Of a DNA stretch of 64,000 nt, positions 55,860 to 64,000 are shown one piece after another; positions within the stretch are counted from its first letter, which is position 1, and every line of letters begins with the position of its first letter. The position numbers and the translations under genes were made by a program. This stretch comes from Chloranthus sessilifolius (Eukaryota > Streptophyta > Magnoliopsida > Chloranthales > Chloranthaceae): positions 10,065,366 to 10,129,365 of the forward strand of contig CM037587.1 in assembly GCA_021018995.1 (NCBI GenBank), written 5' to 3'. The notes beneath the pieces were generated by a model. That model made no database searches and was not told where the DNA came from. It saw only the letters and a list, made by a program, of their open reading frames with translations.

Positions 55860-58800
55860 TCGATTCAAATGACCGCAATAGATGGTAAGACAATAGAATA
55901 GAATGTAAACTTTGTGGGAAAAAATTATTGGGAGGAGGTATCACGCGATTGAAGGAACATTTAGCTCACGTAAGGGGAGAGACAAAAGGGTGTCCGAGTG
56001 TACCCAGAAAGGTAAGAGAAGAAGTCAGAGCCAGTTTACAGGCGGCTAAGGGAAAGAAAAAGGCAGAAGCCGATCATGATAGAGAAATGTATGACAGAAT
56101 AAGGAGGGTAGATCCAGAGTTTTCTGCACCTGAACGTGGGGATGATGAAGATGAGGATGAGGATGAGGATGTTGTGACAGTGAGAGTCATGAGGGAGAGT
56201 GCTAGAGAAGCACGACAGCGACGAGATCAAGAAGAAGCTGATTATCGGTTTCGATCCAGCTTGAGGGGCCCATCCATGCGTACTACTGGTGGTCGATCTA
56301 GTCAGAAGCCACATGTTATTGATGATGATGAGGATATCCATGGCACTATCGGGTTGCGTATGTCAGCATCAGTGAGGGACACCAGGCCGTCTACTACAGG
56401 TCGTACTATAGGTCCCATGGATCCGTTCATGCATCAGACAGAAAGCTCAAAGCAAAGTAAATTGAGCACAATTTCACTGAAAAAATGGGGAAAGAGGCTT
56501 GGAAAATCGATTGCAAAGTTCGTGATATACAATCACATTCCGAGTCAAGTTGTGGAGCCACCGTACTTCAAAAGTATAATTGATACAAGTGCAGAAGCTA
56601 GTCCAGGAGTTAAAAGGCCCTCTGCATACGAGGTATCCGGGCCCCTACTAGATGATAAGTATGCAGAGATAGGAACTTACGTGGACAGCTTCCACGAAGT
56701 ATGGGATGAGAGAGGTTGCACAATTATGTGCGATGGATGGACAGGTCCCACAAAGAAGAGTTTGATCAACTTTTTTGTCTATAGCGATGCCGGGACAATA
56801 TTTTTAAAATCAATTGATGCTTCAAAACACGCGAAGACAGCTGATTACCTCTTTCAACTAATGGATAAAGTAGTTGAAGACGTTGGGGAGCACCGGGTTG
56901 TACAGGCGGTAACAAACAATGCCGCCAATTATAAAGCTACAGGTCGTCAGTTAATATTAAAGAGACGTCACTTGTATTGGACTCCGTGTATCGCTCATTG
57001 CGTGGACCTCATTCTTGAAGATTTGGGAAAGAGAAGTAAAGCACAAGCAACTATTCAGAAGGGAAGAACGATTACTTCCTACCTATACAACAGCGACAAG
57101 TTGGTGAATTTGATGAGAGAATTCACCAAGAACAAGCTGCTCCGGCCTGCGATTACACAATTTGCGATACAATTTTTATCCCTACAGAGCTTGGCTAGAT
57201 ATAGGCATGAGCTGAAAAGTATGGTCTCTTCTGCAGAATGAAGAAAACATGAGCTAGAACTCCCACGAGCAAAGAGACCTGCTTACAATGAAGTTGCCAA
57301 CCTGATCTACAGTCCCCAATTTTGGGCAGATGTTGACCACCAGATTGCCGTCACTACCTCGTTGGTACAAGTGTTGAGGTTGGTAGATGGTGATGAAAAG
57401 CCAACAATGGGATACGTTTATGAGTCGATGGCTAAAGCTAAATTGGCTATTAAAAGTAAATGTCCGACAAAATATAAACGATATTGGGCAATCATCGACA
57501 AGAGGTGGGATGCACAATTCTACCAGTACTTACATGCCGCAGGTATAACATGCTAAACTACTTATGTAGTGATTTTTATTTATTTATTATTTTTTATATT
57601 ATTCATTATTTCTATATATTGATGAGATTATTCATATTTGATGTATAACACACTACTTAAATTCGGCCTTCCAGTATACGCGACGCTTTGAATTGACTAA
57701 GGCCGATAACGTGTACAGCGGTTTGCTCAATGTGATTCAGCGAATGCTCCATGAGTTGGCAGAGCAAGGTCAAGCCATAAGAGATGTGAGTAATAATATC
57801 TTATAAGTAATAATGCAGGTGTCATATGATCTGTTTATTGATATGTGGGTTATTGATATATAGATTGATATATTCCGCAAGAGACAAGGGTCATTTGGGA
57901 CCCCATTGGTGCAATCCCAAATCAAGTATGATAAACCCGCTGATTGGTGGATGCATTATGGAAGTGATGGCCCGATATTAAGGCGGGTTGCCATGAGGGT
58001 TTTATCACAAACTTGTTCCTCGTCCAACTGTGAGCGAAATTGGAGCACCTTCTCTCTCATTCACACGAAGACAAGGAATAGGCTAACTATGGAACGATTG
58101 GAAAAGTTAGTCTATTGCCACTACAACATGAGATTAAGGGTCAGAAATATACAGAGGGCCAATCGCGGTAAAATATTATATGAAGTCTTAGTTCATATAA
58201 TTTTTATTTGATCTAATTGATGAGGCATTAGACATGTACTAATTCATCTATTATATTTTACCTTACAGATAGTGAATATTTTGATCCTATCCAGTTTGAT
58301 TATATATTCATGGAGGATGACCCTTTAAATTAGTGGATCGAAGAGAGAGAAGAGTCAGTGTTGGATACTGAGGACACCGCATGGCTGGATAATGCTGAAA
58401 GAGCAGCAGATGAGCAAGCTTCCCAACCACTGAGGCGGAAACGGAGATTGAATCGTCATTCAGTGGTTGGATCTGATGACGAAATGCAGCCTGACAGTGA
58501 TAATGATGATGGTGGGGGTGATGATGGAGGCGATGAAACTCACGCTGGCATTAGTGGTGGAGTGAATGATATTGATCCCTATACTTCTGAAGGTATTGCT
58601 GCATGGGATGAGGACCCGCTAATAATGTATGACACTCCTACATTTAGAGGTGAAGAGACGATTGAAGGAAGAGGAGCGTCAGAATCTTACCAAACACCAC
58701 CACCACAAGGTCCACAAGATGATGTGGGTTATATGACTTCTAGCTTCGGGGGATTTAGTTTGCAAAATACCAAAGACTCAACAGCAAGTAACCCATACGA

Positions 58801-59026
58801 TCGGCCTCAACCAACCTATCCCGGGCCATATGACTTTGTTGGTCAAATTTTTGGAGGACCAACCTTCACCTATTACACTGAGCCATATTCATCGCTAATG
58901 CCTCAATTTCAAGGAGGCACACATGATCATGGGTATCAATATGGCCAACATTATAGGGAAAGCTTGCGCACCGATGATGATGATAACGAGGGCCAAGAAC
59001 CACCACGAAATTCAATGTGGCTCTAA
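55860..59026 (+). pseudogene. hAT transposase, BED finger, DUF659 and dimerisation domain, spliced
   Basis: The BED finger begins before the first in-frame start-like codon: IECKLCGKKLLGGGITRLKE then HLAHV, with a TAA at about 55892 upstream. Exon one runs to about 57542 with a TGA at 57239. It has an acidic linker, then the DUF659 core with IMCDGWTGPTKKS (first catalytic Asp) and AVTNNAANY at 56906-56932. Relatives have VTDNAANY, so the second catalytic Asp appears to be Asn (codon 56915-56917). Later exons are about 57650-57785, 57864-58167 and 58269-59026, with GT/AG borders at 57786/57863 and 58168/58268. They hold the dimerisation block (ADWWMHYG, SSSNCERNWSTF) and an Asp/Gly-rich tail after a TAG at 58331. 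It is probably inactive. Confidence 0.88.
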
Positions 59027-59574
59027 AGTAATTAATTTTTTTTTTTATAATATATCTTTTAATTTTCATAATTAGTCATGTATAATAAAAATTTGATCAT
59101 TAGTCATGTACAATGAAAATTAGTCATGTAAAATGAAAATTAGTCATTTACAATGAATCAATTATGTTAAGAGTGATCTGTCCTTTGTTGGGGGCTTATA
59201 TCCTAATATATTTTTGTTGTCTGTTAATAAAATTTTTATTTATTAAACAATAAAAAAGAAAGAAAAAAATTGAAAGCTTTTAGTCATAATTATACAATAC
59301 TTTAATTAGGAATCCGTCTTATTATGAAATATGCATCAAATAAGCTTTAAATATATGTTTAAAAAAGTAAAATAAAGAATAAAAAATTATTAAATTTATT
59401 TTTCTTAATTTTTTAAAATTTTTTAGGATTTTAAAAAAAAAAAAAAAAATTCAGTGTATCAAACTGATACATTCAATGTATCGTCGATACATTGAATGTA
59501 TCGGCCGATACCCGATACGTATCGTCCTGGAGGCTAGGATGATACGTATCGGAAAACCAATATTTTGATCCTTG
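59027..59574 (+). other. hAT 3' untranslated region and right terminus
   Basis: An AT-rich 3' flank contains a triplicated ATGAAAATTAGTCATGTA motif (59080-59150), then the subterminal GATACATTGAATGTATCG motifs from 59450 and the terminal inverted repeat ending at 59574. No other gene. Confidence 0.6.
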
Positions 59575-59815
59575 GTTTCAAACATTCAATTGATACAATG
59601 CTCAAAAGAACTAAGCATGAAATGTAATTGCTCTATTGTTTGATTGTTGAACTCCTACTACAATGGATCGTAAGTTTTATGGATTCATAATTTTTATTTT
59701 TATTTTCATAATTCATATATGATGATTAACTGATCCTAATATTTACAAAACTACAAAACTATTGTAAAATAAAAAGCAAAACAAAATAAACTATTATACA
59801 CAAAAGTTGTGTAGG
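59575..59815 (-). mobile_element. Long LTR, minus strand, remaining 5' part
   Basis: The sequence GTTTCAAACATTCA continues the minus-strand LTR interrupted at 50704. It aligns with 607-830 in reverse (GATTAACTGATCCTAATAT against the GATTAACTGATTATAAAAAT reverse complement). It ends at TTGTGTAGG, where the chromovirus at 59816 inserted within a few bases of the LTR start. Confidence 0.8.
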
Positions 59816-60614
59816 TGTAACATCCCGAAAATTTTAACCTTTGAACAGTACGCTTCGGTGTACGTGCCTGACTGGTCACATACCCGACATTGTGAAATTA
59901 ATTAAATAAATTAGTTTGGGCTAGGTCTTAATTGAAAAAGACTGATTTAGATTGTGTGTGGGTCATTAGATGGTCGTGTACACCAAGCTTCGGTGTATTA
60001 GCTCTACACCGAACCCGATTGATAAGTGGTTTGGAGTGGACTGGCCCAACACCAAATTAAAAGATCATTTTATTGTAGATAACACCCTAAATAAATATAT
60101 CTGTTTCACTTAGAATCTAGTTCTTTGAATAAGAACTAATACCCAAGGATAAGTGTATGTGCTTTACATAGGAACCATCCCCTTTTTATAAAAAGTCAAA
60201 AGCTTCCTTTAGAAGCTAAAATCGGTTGCAAAATTTAGAGGTTTTGGGCTTTTTAGAGAGCTTAGAGAGAGAAAGGGAAGAGGAAGGAGCAAGCCCTTGG
60301 GTTTCGTGTCGATTCTCCCCTTGTTTTCTTCTTCTTTGATCAATCACCGCAAGGGAATGCCGATTGGGCGCGATTGCGATCAAATGGCTTGAGAAAGCCC
60401 TCTTTTGACTCGGGAACCCTAGCTTGGGCGTGAGCTCATGGATCAAGAGATCGATCAATTTAAGGTATGGAAATTTTGATAAATTATGATTTAAAGTTAA
60501 GTTAGTTTGATTTGTGTTTGATTTAGGTTTATGGGTGAGAAATTTGAAGAAGAAATATGAGATTTGAAAGGAAAATAGGTTGAGAAGTTAGAACCCGATT
60601 TTGGGTGAAATCTG

Positions 60615-60815
60615 ACGAAACCGTTCGATCGAAATTAGAAATCGATCGAACGATTTCATCAAGATTGAAATCTGACGAAACCGTTCAATCAAAATTTGAA
60701 ATCGATCGAACGATATCGTCAAGAGTGAAATCTGAATTATTCGATCGGTTTGAAAATCGTTCAAACGAAATTAGAAACCGTTCGATCAATTTTAAATCGT
60801 TCGAACGATTTTGAC
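60615..60815. repeat. TTCGATCG / CGATCGAACG inverted-repeat array
   Basis: About three 60-bp modules of CCGTTCGATCGAAATTAG followed by AAATCGATCGAACGAT recur at about 60620, 60680 and 60738, the last degenerate. The arrangement makes nested hairpins. The core matches the palindrome array of the solo LTR at 13941. Confidence 0.8.
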
Positions 60816-61734
60816 TAGGCTCACCGATACTGCTTTAGTATTTCGGTCGTAACTTTTTACTCCGAACTCCGATTGATATAATTCTTGCGGAGTTGGAAAG
60901 AAGACAGAAAGATCTATAACTTTTATGATTTTACAAACTTATGAATCAATCATTTTAAAGGTCCAAATTGAGTGAGACGTTGGGTTAAGTTTCGAGTTAG
61001 CATGCTTTCACTGAATGCCGAAACTGCTTCGGTATATTTGTTGTAACTTGCTACCCTGAACTCGAAATCATATGATTCTTGAGGCGTTGGAAAGAGAACA
61101 TCGATATATACAATGTTTGTGATTTAACCAACTCTTGAATCCAAAGTTTTAAGGGTCAAAAGTTTAGAGGAAAGTTACATCAAACTCTAGGGTAGCACAA
61201 ACTTGTCAATTTCCGCTTCATTTTGAGAAAACACTTATGTAGGTTTAAGTTATTAGTTATTGGAATTGATCCTTGATACATCATCATATGCTTGTGATGT
61301 AGATTGAGGCGGGAATCCATCGATAGAGCTTAGCTTGGCTTTGCGCGACTTCAAGGCTAAGGTGGGGAAATTCCAATACACAATTGCATTTTTATTTGAT
61401 TTCATAGATGCTTGATATGATCGAATGAAATGTGATTTGAATCATGATTTAAAATTTTAAATTTCAAATTCTGTCAGTTCTGAATATGATTTTGGAGCTT
61501 TGACTTTTGAACTCCGAATGTCATGAAGAACTTTGAATCTATGCTTTTAGAAATGGAAATTTGATGTTTGCTTAATCTATTTACATTTATATTTTCGAAA
61601 TGCTTCGGATCATGAAGAATTTATTTTCGTCTGAGTTTTTGAATGTATTGGACAGTTGAATACGTATATGAACCTAAAAGTCATGTAAGAAAAACTGAAT
61701 GTATAAGCTATGTAAGTAAATCGAACGTGTAAGC

Positions 61735-62280
61735 TTGTCATACTGTGGACCGCTATGGGCGGATTATAAGTGTGTTGTGGACCGCTACGAGCGGATTATA
61801 TGACATCGTGGACCGCTATGGGTGGATTATATGTGCATGTGTAGACCGCTTTGGGCGAATTATATGGTATCTTGTGGGCCGCTAGGGCGGAATCGAATCG
61901 GCACGACGGCTAACCGTGAATCGAACCGGCATGGCGGTTAAACCCATGAATCAAACCGGCACAGCGGGATATCTGTGAATCGAACCGGCACGGTGGCTAA
62001 CCGTGAATCGAACTAGTATGGCAGTCTCCGTAAATTGAACTGGCACGGTAGTCTCCGTGAATCGAACCGGTACGGCGGGATATCCGTGAATCGAATTGTG
62101 TAAGCTAAGAATGGGTAAGACATTGTGTAAGCTAAGTAAGAATGTGTAAGATATGTAAGTAAGTCAAGAAGGAATGTGTAAGATATGTAAGTAAGTCAAG
62201 AAGGAATATGTAAGAGATAAGTAAGTAAAGTAAGAATGAGTAATACATGTGAGTGAGTGTAAATCGAACTCAGTAAATCA
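61735..62280 (+). repeat. Consecutive short tandem arrays in the LTR
   Basis: Positions 61742-61880 hold four copies of a GTGGACCGCTATGGGCGGAT-type unit (about 33-36 bp). Positions 61888-62095 hold about seven copies of a GTGAATCGAACCGGCACGG-type unit (25-32 bp). Positions 62098-62280 hold GTAAGTAAGTCAAGAAGGAA-type repeats. A similar CCGGTACGGCGG motif occurs in the solo LTR at about 15500. Confidence 0.85.
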
Positions 62281-62284
62281 AAGA

Positions 62285-62580
62285 TAAGAAATATGCTTTT
62301 GATAAGAGATTAGTTTCGATTTTTATAAGAAAATGTCTTGAAATCAGTTTTGATGATTATAAGGAGATGTCCTTGAATCAGTTGGCTTTTGAAATTAGTT
62401 TTGAATTTTGATAAGAAAATGCCTTTGAACTCAGTTTTAGTTTTGATAAGAGAATGCCTTTGAACTCAATTTTAGTTTGATAAGAAATGCCTTTGAAATC
62501 AGTATTAGTTTTGATAAGAAAATGTTTTGATCTTGTCTTTGAATCTATGCATGTGATGAGATGTATATTGGTATTAGTTT
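62285..62580 (+). repeat. TTTTGATAAGARAATGCCTTTGAACTCAG repeats
   Basis: Five to six imperfect copies of a 45-55-bp unit centred on GATAAGAAAATGCCTTTGAA lie between 62298 and 62545, near the 3' end of the LTR. No coding significance. Confidence 0.75.
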
Positions 62581-63025
62581 TCTCCACTGAGCTTAGATGT
62601 TAGCTCACCCCGACTATACGTCACAGGTGTAGGTTTGAGAAAGACCAGACTACATACTTGAAGAAAAGGAGCTTCCACATAAGGATTTGTACTTTATTTC
62701 GGGATCTTAGATTTAGTGCATTGTGGATTTTGGTAAGTTTGAGCTTGGTGCATTCGTGCTATTATACATGCATGGTATACGACTATTGGTGATGGTTGGT
62801 CATCACTGGTGTTTGTTTGGTCTTGTACATATTAGGTATTAGAACTGGAGTTTTTATCTATGACATATATATAACTTTGCTTTGATTTCCGTATACATAT
62901 GGAAGTATACATGTCAGTTGTGATCTCTGATGCAGGTCCGGGTTTTCCCTTTTGGTATTTGGTATAAGTTGAGAAAAAAAAAAATGTGTATCAAAATTTT
63001 AGGTTGAAAAATCCGGGCTGTCACA

Positions 63026-63044
63026 GTTGGTAACAGAGCTTAGG
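63026..63044 (+). other. Primer-binding site, initiator-Met tRNA type
   Basis: GTTGGTAACAGAGCTTAGG directly follows the LTR. TGGTATCAGAGC is the usual chromovirus site complementary to initiator Met-tRNA; here one base differs (A for T). A second copy with a different substitution (GTTGGCATCAGAGCTTAAG) lies 67 bp downstream at 63093. Confidence 0.75.
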
Positions 63045-63427
63045 CATTAGGTCTTCTAAGGACGTAAGAGATCCAACTGTGACTCTGTCACAGTTGGCAT
63101 CAGAGCTTAAGTATTAGGTCTTCTTGAGAATTGAACGTGATGGCATTAGAGTCTGTCGAAACTTAAGAGGGATTCACAATCCCTATTTTGAAATTTTCTA
63201 GAGATTCAGAGCCATGTCTCTGAAGGACTTTAGGTGTTGTCAGATCCTAGGCGTTAAGTCTCCCATGAGACTGAGAGCCCTTGCTGTAGGTCCAAGAATA
63301 TGGTAGTAGGTCCAAAGATGTGACATTAGATTCTATCAGGACATAGGCTGTGAAGTTGTAAAAGTTTTTTTTTTAATATAATGACCGGCTATTAATTGAT
63401 ACATGTGTTTTATTGCAACAGATTGCG
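63045..63427 (+). other. Chromovirus 5' leader
   Basis: Untranslated sequence between primer-binding site and gag. It includes the duplicated site at 63086-63124 and further GGTCTTCT / TTAGGTGTTG-like echoes to about 63260. No start codon opens a long frame before the gag ATG. Confidence 0.55.
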
Positions 63428-64000
63428 ATGTATCGGAGAAGTAGAGGACGACCGAGAGGTAGTCGCAATAGAAATTTGAGTGGGGATGAGAACCATGCGG
63501 GTTCTAGTGGAGATCAGAGACACCCACCTGATGAGAGAGATCCGATGAATGAAGTGAGGAATAGGATGGCGCGGGCCATGGAGGCCATGGCCCAACAGAC
63601 TCAGCAAACTACACTATTGGTTGAGCAGACCGCACTACTGGCTGCCAATAACATGAACCATCAGCAGCCACCACCACATCCTCCTCCAGTGCTACTACCC
63701 TCATCAATTGTGGATTTTAGGAGATTGAGACCTCCTAGTTTCTATGGGCAGACGGATCCGCTTGAAGCGAAAAAATGGTTAAATCAAATGGAAAAGCTCC
63801 TACAAAGACTACAGAGTACGGAGGATGAGAAGGTTGGATGGGCTTCCTTCCAACTTGAGGGTGATGCCGATCCATGGTGGAAATCGGTGTTGAGCAAGAG
63901 AGAGGTTGAAAATCCTCACAGTTTATGGACTTGGGCAGAGTTTATTGAAGTGTTCAACAAAGAATATTTCCCCAAACAAGTGCGGAATCAACTAAAGAAA
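63428..64000 (+). CDS. gag: Chromovirus gag (Tekay/Del-like), intact but cut by the window edge
   Basis: From the ATG at 63428 the frame stays open for 191 codons to the last base, with no stop or shift. The N-terminus is basic (MYRRSRGRPRGSRNRN), followed by an acidic helical stretch, a glutamine-rich region and a proline-rich linker (about residues 77-88). The retrotransposon gag capsid domain starts at about residue 97: FRRLRPPSFYGQTDPLEA, KKWLNQMEKLL, WASFQLEGDADPWWKSV, WAEFIEVFNKEYFPKQVRNQ. The FxGxxDP..A..W and F...YFP blocks define the retrotrans_gag family, which forms the particle around element RNA. The next ORF, pol, would lie beyond the window. Together with the preceding LTR and primer-binding site, this suggests a recent insertion. 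Confidence 0.92.
   Translation, partial: MYRRSRGRPRGSRNRNLSGDENHAGSSGDQRHPPDERDPMNEVRNRMARAMEAMAQQTQQTTLLVEQTALLAANNMNHQQPPPHPPPVLLPSSIVDFRRLRPPSFYGQTDPLEAKKWLNQMEKLLQRLQSTEDEKVGWASFQLEGDADPWWKSVLSKREVENPHSLWTWAEFIEVFNKEYFPKQVRNQLKK

Larger units (their letters stand above)
52901..59574 (+). mobile_element. hAT DNA transposon, 6674 bp, perfect 8-bp target duplication
   Basis: GTTTCAAA flanks it at 52893-52900 and 59575-59582. Termini are CATGGGTTAAAATATCG and, reverse-complemented, CAAGGATCAAAATATTG, matching at 13 of 17 positions. Both ends carry subterminal GATACGTATCGG / CCCGTATCG motifs (52918-53130 and 59450-59560), likely transposase binding sites. It inserted in the right-hand target duplication of the LINE. 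It carries one spliced transposase gene and several internal tandem repeats. Confidence 0.95.
59816..63025 (+). mobile_element. Chromovirus 5' LTR, 3210 bp
   Basis: It starts TGTAACATCCCGAAAAT and ends CCGGGCTGTCACA, with a candidate 5-bp target duplication GTAGG at 59811-59815 (its partner lies outside the window). It is followed by a primer-binding site and an intact gag, so it is the 5' LTR of an element running right. Its 3' part has GAGCTTAGATGTTAGCTC and CGTCACAGGTGTAGG, typical of Tekay/Del-like LTRs. It contains TTCGATCG palindromes, tandem arrays and a duplicated TTGGAAAG block. Confidence 0.9.

Noticed and set aside
58866-59069. Minus-strand frame at the 3' end of the hAT transposase
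   Set aside because: Opposite the Asp/Gly-rich C-terminal exon, which explains the sequence.
61742-62095. CRISPR-like array in the 59816 LTR
   Set aside because: Repeats are imperfect and directly adjacent without unique spacers, the context is plant LTR, and no cas genes exist.

Overview
This window looks like repeat-rich intergenic DNA from a flowering plant nuclear genome. The evidence is plant-specific Ty3/gypsy lineages (a Tat-type element with a second, archaeal-type RNase H and a G-patch, plus several chromoviruses with chromodomain remnants), a plant L1-type LINE, BED-finger hAT transposons with MITE relatives, and a plant mobile domain (PMD) gene with introns. I cannot name the species. 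I see no intact single-copy host gene, no tRNA or rRNA gene and no CRISPR. Nearly all coding sequence is decayed mobile-element sequence; the only clean reading frame of a recognised family is a gag gene that runs off the right edge.

Layout, left to right. 1-3846: 3' end of a large LTR element with a small 71-aa ORF, a polypurine tract and a 3.24-kb LTR. 3847-11086: a Tat-type Ty3/gypsy internal region (proline-rich gag leader, capsid, protease, G-patch, RT, RNase H, second RNase H), cut off at the start of integrase. 11087-12715: a Tat-type LTR. 13941-16414: a solo LTR with a perfect TTGAC target duplication. 16860-20155: a PMD gene with phase-preserved introns and three nonsense codons. 20300-24794: hairpins, an exact 90-bp x 4 tandem array, a minus-strand BED-finger remnant and MITEs. 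24795-28948: a hAT element with a broken transposase. 30997-36432: an internally deleted chromovirus ending in a 791-bp imperfect palindrome. 38435-40400: two hAT-type MITEs with perfect 8-bp duplications around a LINE endonuclease fragment. 40408-47480: a rearranged chromovirus cluster with LTRs in both orientations, gag/RT remnants on the plus strand and integrase/RNase H remnants on the minus strand.

47739-59815 is a nested insertion. A minus-strand relative of the 607-3846 LTR is split by a 5'-truncated LINE (15-bp target duplication), and a 6.67-kb hAT element then sits inside the right-hand LINE duplication with its own 8-bp duplication. The LTR resumes at 59575. At 59816 a chromovirus with a 3.21-kb LTR, a primer-binding site and an open gag frame begins and leaves the window; it is the youngest-looking element here.

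One cross-cutting pattern deserves attention. Several unrelated LTRs each carry their own short palindrome repeated several times (AATCGT..ACGATT; TGGCGCAACT..AGTTGCGCCA; TTCGATCGATCGAA; TCGCTCGAGCGA; CACGGACGTCCGTG in an unclassified stretch). Some LTRs also share a loosely conserved block containing a TTGGAAAG-like core. I found no convincing new defence or metabolic system; the novelty here lies in mobile-element architecture.
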